The position numbers were made by a program, and so were the translations under genes. The notes under the pieces were generated by a model. It was not told the DNA's origin. It ran no database searches and was given only the letters and a program-made list of their open reading frames with translations. From Panacagrimonas perspica (lineage in GTDB: Bacteria; Pseudomonadota; Gammaproteobacteria; Nevskiales; Nevskiaceae), in NCBI RefSeq assembly GCF_004364935.1, contig NZ_SOBT01000009.1:395994-459993 (forward strand): a stretch of DNA of 64,000 nt, in the 5' to 3' direction. This document shows, one piece after another, positions 9,547 to 17,944 of this stretch (position 1 is the first letter of the stretch; each line of letters opens with the position of its first letter).

Positions 9547-10418
9547 CGGCGGACGCATTTCTGAAAGCCTACGCGGACGCAGGCCTGTACACGATGCAGG
9601 GTCGATTGTCGGCACCCGAAAATGGACGCTTCCAGTCTTTCCCGCGCAATCATTGGCGAACCGAGATCGAGCGCGCTCCGCAAGTTCCGTTGAGAGGGAT
9701 CGAGTGGATCTACGACCTGTACGGGAGTGGCGCCAATCCTCTTGAAACGGCAGAGGGCCGCGCTGACCTTCGCCAGCAGCTAACGGCGTCGGGCGTGAGT
9801 GTGGTGTCGATCTGCGCCGACTACTTCATGGATCGTCCCTTCGTGCGCGTCAGCCGCGAGGAATGCTTGCAACGACGGGAGAACCTCGCGTGGCTCATTT
9901 CCATCTGCCCCGAGATGGGAATCGGGCGGATCGTCCTGCCGTTCGTCGATGCATCGAGGATCGCGGACGCGGCCGATGCCTCCGTCGTGCTGGAGTGCCT
10001 GCGTGGCGCACTGCCGCAGGCCGAAGCTGCCGGCGTGGAGTTGCACCTCGAGACTGATCTGGACCCACTCCGTTTCCGCGCGCTCCTGGACAACGTTCCG
10101 CACCCGCTGGTGAAAGTGAATTACGACTCGGGCAACAGCGGGTCGCTCGGATATCGGCCGCAGGACGAGTTCGCTGCCTACGGGTCCCGGATAGGCAGCT
10201 TCCATATCAAGGACCGGGCGCTCGGTGGTGGGACCGTCCCACTCGGCTCCGGCAATGTGAATTTCACGGAGCTGCGGCAATGTCTGCTCGACGTCGACTA
10301 TCGCGGTGACTTCGTGATGCAGGTGGCGCGCGGGGCGTCCGGAAACGAGGTCGACTGGCTGCGTGAGGCCTCCGCCACCGCCTGCGGTTGGCTACGCGGC
10401 GACGCAACCCTTAAGTAA
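9543..10418 (+). CDS. sugar phosphate isomerase/epimerase, TIM barrel
   Basis: 291 residues of the xylose-isomerase-like TIM-barrel fold (AP endonuclease 2 family; UlaE, IolE and IolI relatives). Metal-binding segments seen in order are ELHLETD, VKVNYDSGNSG, GSFHIKDRALGGG and the closing FVMQVARG with a glutamate nearby. Its ATG overlaps the TPP-enzyme stop (ATGA, 9543-9546), so the two are probably made in fixed ratio. The role is isomerisation or epimerisation of the ketose that the TPP enzyme makes or uses. That pairing is inference from gene order. Confidence 0.8.
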   Translation: MTADAFLKAYADAGLYTMQGRLSAPENGRFQSFPRNHWRTEIERAPQVPLRGIEWIYDLYGSGANPLETAEGRADLRQQLTASGVSVVSICADYFMDRPFVRVSREECLQRRENLAWLISICPEMGIGRIVLPFVDASRIADAADASVVLECLRGALPQAEAAGVELHLETDLDPLRFRALLDNVPHPLVKVNYDSGNSGSLGYRPQDEFAAYGSRIGSFHIKDRALGGGTVPLGSGNVNFTELRQCLLDVDYRGDFVMQVARGASGNEVDWLREASATACGWLRGDATLK

Positions 10419-10432
10419 GGCCTGGAGAATTA

Positions 10433-11482
10433 ATGCGCGTTCTATTCTGTGGGCTGGGTGGCATCGGCCAGCGGCATCTCCGCAATCTGCGCACGCTGAT
10501 GGGCGATGACTTGGAAGTACATGCCTACCGCGTACGTGGGCTTCGGCAAAAGCTGCGGGACAACCTGAGCATCGAGGAAAACGCCGACCTCGAGGCGGAC
10601 TACGGACTGATCGTTCATACGGATCTCCAGGCTGCGTTGTCGACGCAACCGCAGGTCGTGTTCGTCTGCAACCCCAGCAGCCTGCACACGCCCATTGCGC
10701 TCGCCGCCGCTCGCGCTGGGGCGCATGTTTTCCTCGAGAAGCCGGTTTCCCATTCGCTCGATGGCCTCGACGAGCTTCAGGCGGTCGTCGAGTCGACCGG
10801 GCGGGTCTGCTACGTCGGGTACAACCTGCGTTTCCACCCGGGGTTCGAGCGCCTGAAGACACTGCTGGATGACGGCTTCTTCGGCAATATTTTCAGCGTC
10901 CAGGCGGAGGTGGGCGAATACCTTCCGGGTTGGCACCGATATGAAGACTATCGGCAGATGTACGCGTCGCGCCAAGACCAGGGCGGTGGCGTGATCCTCT
11001 CGCAGATCCACGAGATGGATCTGATCTATTGGTATTTCGGGATGCCCGAGTCGATCGTTTGCCGCGGCGGCAAGCTGAGCAATCTGGAAATCGACGTCGA
11101 AGACACCGCGACCTCCCTGATGCAGTACCGCGGCCCCCTTGGTCGCTTTCCGATTTCCTTGCACCAGGACTTCGTCCAGCGTCCGCCGGCAAGAACATTC
11201 AAGATCGCAGGCGACCGGGGCGTAGCGATCATGAACCTCATTGCCAACCACCTTCAGGTCTACAGTTCCGAGGGTCAGCTGATCGAGCAATCAGAATTCG
11301 TTGGCTTCCAGCGCAACGACATGTTCCTCGCGCAAATGCGCCACTTCCTGGCTTGCGTGCAGCAAGGTGAGGTCCCACGGGTAGGCCTGCACACCGGCGT
11401 CCAGAGCTTGCGCATGGCGCTTGCGGCGAAGGCATCGCTCTCGCAGGGGACGGAGGTAAGGCTGTCCGGAGACGCGTTGTGA
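10433..11482 (+). CDS. Gfo/Idh/MocA-family NAD(P)-dependent dehydrogenase
   Basis: 349 residues. The N-terminal Rossmann fold opens MRVLFCGLGGIGQRHL (GxGxxG at 7-12). The family signature EKPVSHSLDGL and the following YVGYNLRFHPGF lead into the C-terminal alpha/beta substrate domain. GGGVILSQIHEMDLIYWYFG holds the usual active-site histidine segment. Members oxidise or reduce a hydroxyl of sugars or cyclitols, often of nucleotide-sugars in LPS loci. It starts 14 bases after the isomerase gene and its stop overlaps the GTG of the next gene. Confidence 0.85.
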   Translation: MRVLFCGLGGIGQRHLRNLRTLMGDDLEVHAYRVRGLRQKLRDNLSIEENADLEADYGLIVHTDLQAALSTQPQVVFVCNPSSLHTPIALAAARAGAHVFLEKPVSHSLDGLDELQAVVESTGRVCYVGYNLRFHPGFERLKTLLDDGFFGNIFSVQAEVGEYLPGWHRYEDYRQMYASRQDQGGGVILSQIHEMDLIYWYFGMPESIVCRGGKLSNLEIDVEDTATSLMQYRGPLGRFPISLHQDFVQRPPARTFKIAGDRGVAIMNLIANHLQVYSSEGQLIEQSEFVGFQRNDMFLAQMRHFLACVQQGEVPRVGLHTGVQSLRMALAAKASLSQGTEVRLSGDAL

Positions 11483-12321
11483 CCCGCTCTTCAAATGGGC
11501 GAGATCTGTTCTCGCTCGACGGCCGCGTCGTCATCATCACCGGCGGCGGCGGCATGCTCGGCTATCAGCACGCTGCGACGGTGGCGAGTCTCGGCGGAAA
11601 GCCGGTGCTTCTCGATATCAGCGAAGAAGCATTGGACAGGAACCGTTCCCGCCTGATCGCCGAGTTCGGCACCCCGGTACTGACGCGACCCGTGGACATC
11701 ACGGACCCTGTCGCCGTGGAGGACGCGAAGGCCGCGGTGCTGCAGCATCACGGCCAGGTCGACGTGCTGATCAACAACGCCGCGCGTAATCCAAAAGTGG
11801 AGGACGCCTCCGATCGCAACTTCTCGCGTCTCGAGAATTTTCCGATCGAGCAATGGCGGCAGGACCTGGACGTGGGCCTGGGCGGCGCGTTCCTGTGCGC
11901 CCAGGTGTTCGGGACCCAGATGGCGCTGGCGGGACGCGGCGGCGTGATCATCAATATCGCGTCCGATCTTGGCGTCATTGCACCGGACCAGCGGCTTTAC
12001 CGCGTCGAGGGGCTTGCGGAGCATCTGCAACCGGTCAAGCCCGTCACCTACTCGGTGGTGAAGCACGGCCTGCTGGGCTTGACCAAATACCTGGCCACTT
12101 ACTGGTGCGAACAGGGCGTCCGTTGCAACGCACTCTCACCGGGCGGCGTCTACGCGGGACAGAACGACGTCTTCGTGAGCAAGCTCGCCAAGCTGATTCC
12201 GATGGGGAGGATGGCCGAGCCCGACGAATATCGTGGCGCCATCGCATTCCTCTGTTCCGATGCCTCGGCTTACTTGAACGGGGCGAATCTGGTGATGGAC
12301 GGAGGTCGCAGCGTCTGGTGA
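11479..12321 (+). CDS. short-chain dehydrogenase/reductase
   Basis: 280 residues, classical SDR. The cofactor motif is TGGGGMLGYQHA (TGxxxGxG variant, about 15-24), then NNAARNPK for the NNAG motif, a serine in INIASDLG and the catalytic YSVVKHG (YxxxK). It ends LNGANLVMDGGRSVW, the normal SDR C-terminus. The GTG start overlaps the preceding stop (GTGA). It likely reduces or oxidises a sugar intermediate of the operon. The insertion EDASDRNFSRLENFPIE after the NNAG region resembles SDRs of LPS clusters. Confidence 0.82.
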   Translation: MTRSSNGRDLFSLDGRVVIITGGGGMLGYQHAATVASLGGKPVLLDISEEALDRNRSRLIAEFGTPVLTRPVDITDPVAVEDAKAAVLQHHGQVDVLINNAARNPKVEDASDRNFSRLENFPIEQWRQDLDVGLGGAFLCAQVFGTQMALAGRGGVIINIASDLGVIAPDQRLYRVEGLAEHLQPVKPVTYSVVKHGLLGLTKYLATYWCEQGVRCNALSPGGVYAGQNDVFVSKLAKLIPMGRMAEPDEYRGAIAFLCSDASAYLNGANLVMDGGRSVW

Positions 12322-12383
12322 TTGTGGTCGAATGCGCCTTCGGTGCTCGACCCTGAATTGATCCTTGAGTGCCTGGAGCGCGT

Positions 12384-13427
12384 TTGAACGAGATGGCCGA
12401 TTTCTTCACCGCTCCGCTGGAAACGGCGATCGCCGGCTGCTCCCCCGAACTGCTGCGTCCGCTGGTTGGCGCGAAGGTTCTGGTGACGGGTGCCAGCGGT
12501 TTCTTCGGTGAATGGGTCATTCGCGCGATCCGCCACCTCAACCGGCGATCCTTCTCCATCCGCGCGTTCTGCGTCAGCCGTGATCCAGCGGCGATGACGT
12601 CGCGCCTTCCGGATCTTCGCGGGCTCTCCGACATCGTCTGGCAGGTAGGCGACGCCGCCACTTTTCACCAGCTCCAGATCGAAGCGGACCTCACGCACAT
12701 CCTGCACATGGCGGCCAGTTCCCACGCCAAGGACCGGCCCATCACCGCGGAAGAAACGGTGCGGACCATCCTGTCCGGAACCGAGGGATGCATCGAGCTC
12801 GCCAAGCGCACGGGGGCTCATCTGCACTTCGTCAGTTCCGGCGCGGTGTATGGAAGCCGCCGGCGTTCGGACGGCCCCGCACGGGAAGACCAGATCGGAC
12901 GCTTCGCACCCGATCCTGCCGATCCCGCGCAGGCGTACGGAAACGCGAAGCGCATGGCCGAAGCGATGCTGGCCTGTTCGCTGGACAACTACTCGGTGTC
13001 GCGGCCTTTCGCTTTTTTGGGACCCCTGCTCCCTCTGGACAAGCACTTCGCCGCCGGCAATTTCATGCGCGATGCCGCCATGTCCCGGCCGATCCTGATC
13101 CAGGGCGACGGCTCTCCGTTGCGGTCGTATCTGCATCCGGCCGATCTCGCGATCTGGCTTCTGGCGCTGCTCGCGCAGGCGCCCCGGCGAGCCGTGATGA
13201 ACGTGGGTTCGGATGAGCCGCTGTCCATTGGCGAACTCGCCACCCGGGTGAGTCGAATCGCGGGGTCGCCCGGCCCGTTGATCGCGGGTGCAAACACCCC
13301 GAACCCCGATCCGGCTGCCTACTGGCCGGACGTGTCGCGCGCCCGCTCCCTGGGCCTTTCCAACTCGCTCGGCCTGGACCGCGCCATCCAGGACGGTTTG
13401 ACGTGGGCGCGGGGAACGCTGACGTAG
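12384..13427 (+). CDS. NAD-dependent epimerase/dehydratase (extended SDR)
   Basis: 347 residues. The Rossmann motif VLVTGASGFFGEW is followed by LHMAASSHAKD, an SSGAVYGSRR segment with the catalytic serine, and the active-site tyrosine/lysine YGNAKRMAE. It belongs to the RmlB/GalE-like group acting on nucleotide-sugars. GGAG at 12375-12378 sits five bases before TTG 12384, which I take as the start. GTG 12369 and ATG 12393 are alternatives. The 62-base gap before it is the largest in the operon. Confidence 0.78.
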   Translation: MNEMADFFTAPLETAIAGCSPELLRPLVGAKVLVTGASGFFGEWVIRAIRHLNRRSFSIRAFCVSRDPAAMTSRLPDLRGLSDIVWQVGDAATFHQLQIEADLTHILHMAASSHAKDRPITAEETVRTILSGTEGCIELAKRTGAHLHFVSSGAVYGSRRRSDGPAREDQIGRFAPDPADPAQAYGNAKRMAEAMLACSLDNYSVSRPFAFLGPLLPLDKHFAAGNFMRDAAMSRPILIQGDGSPLRSYLHPADLAIWLLALLAQAPRRAVMNVGSDEPLSIGELATRVSRIAGSPGPLIAGANTPNPDPAAYWPDVSRARSLGLSNSLGLDRAIQDGLTWARGTLT

Positions 13428-13455
13428 AATTCATCGCATTACAGGGAGAAACAGA

Positions 13456-14334
13456 ATGACGAATCAATCGACGGTACGGATCGGCAACGCGAACGTCGGC
13501 GACGGGCAGCCGAGTTACGTGATCGCCGAGATCGGGATCAACCACAACGGCGACCTGGGGGTCGCAAAGAAGCTGATCAGCCTGGCGGTCGCATCGGGCT
13601 GCGACGCCGTGAAATTCCAGAAGCGGACCGTGGACGTGGTCTACACGGCCGAAGAGTTGGCCAAGCCGCGCGAGAACCCGTTCGGACCTACCAACGGCGA
13701 CCTCAAGCGGGGCCTCGAATTCGGACCCGATCAGTACCGCGAGATCGACAACTACTGCCGCCAGGTCGGCATCCCCTGGTTCGCGTCCTGCTGGGACGAG
13801 CAGTCGGTCGATGTGATCGATGCGTTCAATCCGCCCTGCTACAAGATCGCATCGGCCAGCCTGACGGACGACAACCTGCTGCGACATACGCGGGCCAAGG
13901 GGCGCCCCATCATCATGTCGACAGGGATGAGCACGCAGGAGCAGGTGGATCACGCGGTCGAGGTCCTGGGAACCAAGGACCTCGTCCTGATGCACACCTG
14001 CAGCACCTACCCCTCTCAGTACGGCGAACTCAACCTGCGGGTGATTCCGGCGATGAGGCAGCGCTACGGAATTCCCGTGGGCTATTCGGGTCACGAGACC
14101 GGCCTGGCATCGACGGTCGCCGCCTTGACGCTGGGGGCATGCGCCATCGAACGGCACATCACGCTGGATCGCGCCATGTGGGGTTCCGACCAGGCGGCGT
14201 CGGTTGGACCCAGCGGCCTGACCCGGCTGGTGCGCGATATCCGCATCGCGGAGGAATCCCTTGGCGACGGCATCAAGCGCATGGTTCCGAGTGAAGTACC
14301 CGTGATGAAGAAGCTGCGTCGAGTGGGTGCATGA
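13456..14334 (+). CDS. NeuB/SpsE-type PEP-condensing sugar acid synthase lacking SAF domain
   Basis: 292 residues. The family condenses phosphoenolpyruvate with an aldose aldehyde to give a 2-keto-3-deoxy sugar acid. Seen: IAEIGINHNGDLGVAKKL, CDAVKFQKR with the PEP-site lysine, ASCWDEQSVD, HTCSTYPS, VGYSGHETG and the metal-site ERHITLDR. The chain stops at KKLRRVGA, so the C-terminal SAF (antifreeze-like) domain of about 60 residues found in sialic and legionaminic acid synthases is absent. The usual GPDH motif reads GSDQ. AGGGAGAAACAG gives a good ribosome site. Its stop overlaps the KdsC-like gene, which suggests a phosphorylated product. Confidence 0.85.
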   Translation: MTNQSTVRIGNANVGDGQPSYVIAEIGINHNGDLGVAKKLISLAVASGCDAVKFQKRTVDVVYTAEELAKPRENPFGPTNGDLKRGLEFGPDQYREIDNYCRQVGIPWFASCWDEQSVDVIDAFNPPCYKIASASLTDDNLLRHTRAKGRPIIMSTGMSTQEQVDHAVEVLGTKDLVLMHTCSTYPSQYGELNLRVIPAMRQRYGIPVGYSGHETGLASTVAALTLGACAIERHITLDRAMWGSDQAASVGPSGLTRLVRDIRIAEESLGDGIKRMVPSEVPVMKKLRRVGA

Positions 14335-14813
14335 GCGAGCCGATCCGCGCCGTCGCGCTCGACGTCGACGGCGTGCTGACCGACAACACGTTCACGTGGG
14401 GAGCGAACGGCGAGGAGTTCAAGCGCTTCTCGTTCGCCGACGTGATGGGTATCTCCCGGACGCGTCGATTGGATATCGCCTTTGCCCTCATCTCGGGAGA
14501 GGACAGTCCCCTCGTGACGCGCTTCGCGGCCAAGGTCGGCATCGAGAACGTCTACCTGGGATGCAAGGACAAGGCGGCCGCGCTGAAGCAGTTCGCCGAC
14601 AGCGTCGGCGCGCCGCTGGCGGCCGTCGCCTTCATGGGCAACGACATCAACGATGTCGACGCCATGCGCATCTCGGGGCTCGCGGCGGCTCCCGCGGACG
14701 CGCATCCGTCGGCTATTCGCGTGGCACAGGTCGTCACCGTCAGGAAAGGCGGTGAAGGCGCGGTGCGGGAATTTCTGGACGCCCTGTTTCTGGATCCGGC
14801 TGGCCAGGCCTAG
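14331..14813 (+). CDS. HAD phosphatase, KdsC-like
   Basis: 160 residues, the size of KDO-8-phosphate phosphatase. The HAD nucleophile motif is ALDVDGVLTDN, motif II threonine/serine lies in FALISGEDS, the lysine in CKDKAAAL and the acidic motif III in FMGNDINDVDAM. It overlaps the NeuB-like gene by four bases (ATGA). It is therefore likely to dephosphorylate the sugar-acid phosphate made by that synthase. A true housekeeping KdsC is usually found with kdsD or lpt genes, which are not here, so I infer a pathway-specific role. Confidence 0.85.
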   Translation: MSEPIRAVALDVDGVLTDNTFTWGANGEEFKRFSFADVMGISRTRRLDIAFALISGEDSPLVTRFAAKVGIENVYLGCKDKAAALKQFADSVGAPLAAVAFMGNDINDVDAMRISGLAAAPADAHPSAIRVAQVVTVRKGGEGAVREFLDALFLDPAGQA

Positions 14814-14822
14814 CATCGCGTG

Positions 14823-15287
14823 ATGTCCGGCTGGATCAAGACGCTCGATGCAAGGCTCATCGCGGTGAGCCGGCGATTTGCGCCTGAATGGATTGCCTCG
14901 AGGATCGAGAAGGAGAACGTTCGCCGCTTCCTGCTTTTTCTCGTCGTCGGCGGAATCAACACGCTCTTCGGCTACGCCGTTTTTTGCGCGCTGCTGTACG
15001 CCGGCCAGCACTACGCCATCGCGGGGCTGGTGTCGACGATTCTTGGAGTGGCCTTCAATTTCGTCACCACGGGTGGGATCGTCTTCGAGAACCGGGATCC
15101 CCGGCTCCTGTTTCGATTCTCTTCCGGCTACGTTTTGCTGTATGGGATCGGCGTAGGCGAGATGCGAATCGCAGAGCTGCTTGGATTCAATCTTTACGTG
15201 GCTTCGGCTGCGCTCCTGCTTCCGAACGCCATATTTTCGTATCTGTTCAACAGGCGATATGTTTTCCCGGAGCCACGGCGCGGGTGA
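14823..15287 (+). CDS. GtrA-family membrane protein
   Basis: 154 residues with four hydrophobic helices, the normal GtrA (PF04138) size. The conserved start FLLFLVVGGINTLFGY and the C-terminal NAIFSYLFNRRYVF are diagnostic. GtrA proteins are thought to flip polyprenyl-linked glucose or similar sugars to the periplasm. It ends the plus-strand operon. A GtrB-like transferase (5288-6310) and a GT-C-like protein (1647-3941) in the same locus could complete a Gtr-type system. A GTG one codon earlier (14820) is an alternative start. Confidence 0.85.
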   Translation: MSGWIKTLDARLIAVSRRFAPEWIASRIEKENVRRFLLFLVVGGINTLFGYAVFCALLYAGQHYAIAGLVSTILGVAFNFVTTGGIVFENRDPRLLFRFSSGYVLLYGIGVGEMRIAELLGFNLYVASAALLLPNAIFSYLFNRRYVFPEPRRG

Positions 15288-15352
15288 AGGATCCCTTTCC
15301 GATAGTCGTTCGCCCTCGCTCCCTCTCGCCGAAGATGATTCTCCTGAAAAAT

Positions 15353-15565
15353 TTAGCGCGTCTGGAGCTTTGACTCGAGTACCGGAATGAGCATCAGTAT
15401 TCCGATGAGATAACCGATGCTCTCTTCGTTACCGCCCAAAGTATCCAGGAGTGGCCTCCAGCCCGTGTCGCTCGTCTCGTTGACTTTCTTCAGCTCGCTC
15501 ATCCAGAAGAGGGAACGAAATAAATCCTGTGCTCGAGACAGACTGTCGCTGTCCACGTCTTTCAT
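15353..15565 (-). CDS. possible small membrane protein, unrecognised
   Basis: A 70-codon frame starting MKDVDSDSLSRAQDL and ending in a hydrophobic stretch SIGYLIGILMLIPVLES near the C-terminus. It follows the GT-C/TPR gene on the same strand with 27 bases between. The only ribosome-site-like sequence is a weak GGTGG directly before the ATG. The 300-base stretch 15288-15592 otherwise holds nothing I recognise. It could be a real small gene, a remnant, or chance. Confidence 0.3.
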   Translation of the reverse strand: MKDVDSDSLSRAQDLFRSLFWMSELKKVNETSDTGWRPLLDTLGGNEESIGYLIGILMLIPVLESKLQTR

Positions 15566-15592
15566 CGCCACCACATCGAATCGGTCTACGTT

Positions 15593-17467
15593 TCAATGAG
15601 GTATCGGCGGCGGTGGCTCGTAGCCCTCGCAGATCACTTTTCGTGGCTCATTGTGTTGCGTGCAAAGGCGAGCCAGAAAACGGATCCGCGAATTAGCGAC
15701 CACCAGACGTTGCTCAGGCATCAACTGGCTCATTGACTGTGTGTAAAGAGCTTCACCAGCCTCTACCTGATTGGTCGCCAGCAACATCAGCGCTTTTGCA
15801 GCACCAAAGACCGGCACGCCCGGCTTGTAGTTGAGTGCAATATCGATATCCCGCAACGCCTCCTCGAAATCACCACGCGAATTGTGGATTTGGGAAAGCG
15901 CCTGGTACGCGTGCGCCAGGATCGGCCTGTCGCCGTCACGGGGGCTTACATGGTGGGGATCGCGGCGATTACCGTCCGCATCGACCGCGTACGCCCTCAG
16001 CGCTCCACGAAGGTAGTTCTCAGCCTCGTCAAGTTGCCCGGCAGACGCCAGGTACGCCCCGTACTGGATCTGCACGAACGAATGCAGGGGCCCCTTGGCG
16101 CGCAGGCGTTCGAATACGACAGCTGCCTCGTCAAGACGCTTGGCATTGGAAAGAGCGTGCAAGTAGGCGCTCTGAGCGAACTGCAGATCTGGAAATTTCT
16201 GGTAGCTCCACGCCCAAAGGGACAGGTCGCTGCGCCATAGAGGCACCGTCACCGTGATGGTTGCGGCCGACAGGAAAATCCAGGCGCCCAGCAGCAGGCC
16301 TGTTCCCAGCTTCTGTACCCGCAGGCTCACCTGTTGTGTCAGCGGGAATGGCATGGCAGCCAGGCTCAATGCGATGAAGACCAGCGGCAAGGTCAGGAAC
16401 CGGTCGCTCCCGATACTGCGGGCGGTGGAACTCAGCGGCACGATCTGCAGCACAGGCAGTAATGCCAACAAAACGCAGGCAATCAGAAAGCCGACGGGCG
16501 AGCGTTTCCAAAGTAACCAGGCCAATCCGGCCAATGCCAATAACGCGCCAGACGCGCGCAGCACGCCTGGGCCGCTGGCAAGGTCTTCCACGATGAACGG
16601 GTGGAGCGGACCTAGCGTGGTGAAGGGAACGACGATCTCGGCGAGATAGAACTGGAGTGCGTTGAGGACCAGCAAGGGGTGAAGGTACAGCGCGGCGCCG
16701 GAGGGCTGACCCACGAACGGCGACGCCGAATGGACGACAGCGCCAAACGCGCTCAGTCGCAGCATCACCCACAGCGCAAACACCAAGCCCAAGGCCAGCA
16801 CCGTAGGGAAATCGCGTTGCGCGATTCGCAGCACGGCACGCCACAACGGCAGCTCGGGTGCGGGCTCGCGGACCAGGCGCAGGCACAGCAACAACGGCGG
16901 CAGCATGACCGCTACTTCTTTCGATCCCAAAGCCAGCGCAAAGGAGAATGCGATGCCCGCCGCGCGGCTCCAGCGACCGGCGATGACGCCATCCGCAATC
17001 AAGGCCAGGAGCATGAACGTCGTGGCCATGAGATCGAAGCGACCGGAAATCCAAGCCGTCGCTTCCAGCAGGCAGGGGTGCAGTCCGTAGATCAGTGCCG
17101 CCAATCCCGCACGCCATACCGGAGAGGGGCATGCCAACGGGCGCAGCAGCATCAGGGCCAGAACGTAGACCAGGGCAACGTTCAACAGATGCAGAGCCAG
17201 GTTCACTGCGTGGGCGGCCGTCGCATTGACGCCCCACAGCCGGAATTCGGCTGCCCAACTCGCCAGCACCAACGGGCGCAGATACGTGGTGCCATCCATC
17301 ACGGGCTGCGACAACACCGCCCAGTCAATGACTCCGCTACGCAGCGAGGCATTGTCGACGAACAGGATGCTGTCATCCCACACAAAGCCGTTGGACAGCG
17401 TGCCGTGATACAGAAGGCCTGTTAGCAACAGGACCGCCGGCAGCAGCCACAACCTCACTGACCTCAT
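15593..17467 (-). CDS. GT-C membrane glycosyltransferase with TPR tail (TMTC-like), putative pilin glycosylation
   Basis: 624 residues: about ten hydrophobic helices (residues 1-420), then TPR-like helical repeats (about 430-590). The first periplasmic loop has the acidic pair D31-D32 in NGFVWDDSILFVDN, matching the DD motif of TMTC/PMT-type O-mannosyltransferases, and helices, loop and TPR order match that family. It lies directly downstream of the pilin gene behind a terminator. I chose ATG 17467 because GGGGGAAG precedes it; the ATG at 17479 abuts the terminator T-tract. Transfer of a lipid-linked sugar to pilin is inference from family and position. Confidence 0.7.
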   Translation of the reverse strand: MRSVRLWLLPAVLLLTGLLYHGTLSNGFVWDDSILFVDNASLRSGVIDWAVLSQPVMDGTTYLRPLVLASWAAEFRLWGVNATAAHAVNLALHLLNVALVYVLALMLLRPLACPSPVWRAGLAALIYGLHPCLLEATAWISGRFDLMATTFMLLALIADGVIAGRWSRAAGIAFSFALALGSKEVAVMLPPLLLCLRLVREPAPELPLWRAVLRIAQRDFPTVLALGLVFALWVMLRLSAFGAVVHSASPFVGQPSGAALYLHPLLVLNALQFYLAEIVVPFTTLGPLHPFIVEDLASGPGVLRASGALLALAGLAWLLWKRSPVGFLIACVLLALLPVLQIVPLSSTARSIGSDRFLTLPLVFIALSLAAMPFPLTQQVSLRVQKLGTGLLLGAWIFLSAATITVTVPLWRSDLSLWAWSYQKFPDLQFAQSAYLHALSNAKRLDEAAVVFERLRAKGPLHSFVQIQYGAYLASAGQLDEAENYLRGALRAYAVDADGNRRDPHHVSPRDGDRPILAHAYQALSQIHNSRGDFEEALRDIDIALNYKPGVPVFGAAKALMLLATNQVEAGEALYTQSMSQLMPEQRLVVANSRIRFLARLCTQHNEPRKVICEGYEPPPPIPH

Positions 17468-17479
17468 GTCTTCCCCCAT

Positions 17480-17510
17480 AAAAAAACGCCGCCCGAGGGC
17501 GGCGTTTTTT
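17480..17510 (-). terminator. Rho-independent terminator after pilin gene
   Basis: A perfect eight-base GC stem (CGCCGCCC/GGGCGGCG type) with a three-base loop lies between an A6 run and a T6 run, so it can act on both strands. It sits 14 bases after the pilin stop. It also lies immediately before the ribosome site of the GT-C/TPR gene, so that gene is probably expressed by read-through. Confidence 0.9.
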
Positions 17511-17524
17511 CCAGCTCTGTTCGC

Positions 17525-17944
17525 TTAGCGGCAGTTGGCCGGCACGTACTTCGACGCAATGGTCGTTGTGCAGCCCCAGTCCAGCTGACCCGTGGACGAG
17601 CCGATCGGGGTCGGAGTGAGCACGATGTTTCCGCTCGCATTCGGCACAGACGACACCGCGGTGATGATGCCGCTGCCGGCGGTGATGCCGATGCTCGACA
17701 CGAACTTCGTCGCGCCCGGGAACTCGTAGCCATTGTTCGTGGCGGTGACCGAAGCCAGCGAGCCCAGCGACGACGCCGTCTCGGCGACCGCAACCTTGGC
17801 CGGGTTCGTCATGGTCAGAACTTCCGTGACCTTCGAGCGGGTGATGTAGTCCTGATACGCCGGGATGGCGATGGCGGCCAGGATGCCGATGATCGCGACC
17901 ACGATCATCAATTCAATCAGCGTGAAGCCTTTCTGCATCTTCAT
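17525..17944 (-). CDS. pilA: type IV pilin major subunit
   Basis: 139 residues. A six-residue leader MKMQKG precedes the prepilin peptidase site, then [20 protein letters not shown] with phenylalanine at +1 and glutamate at +5. The C-terminal region holds two cysteines (DWGCTTT and PANCR) that can form the usual disulfide loop. I chose ATG 17944 because AAGGAG lies eight bases upstream; the open frame further upstream is in the leader region. The structural subunit is assembled into pili for twitching, adhesion or uptake. No other pil genes are nearby. Many Ser/Thr residues near the C-terminus are possible glycosylation sites. Confidence 0.95.
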   Translation of the reverse strand: MKMQKGFTLIELMIVVAIIGILAAIAIPAYQDYITRSKVTEVLTMTNPAKVAVAETASSLGSLASVTATNNGYEFPGATKFVSSIGITAGSGIITAVSSVPNASGNIVLTPTPIGSSTGQLDWGCTTTIASKYVPANCR

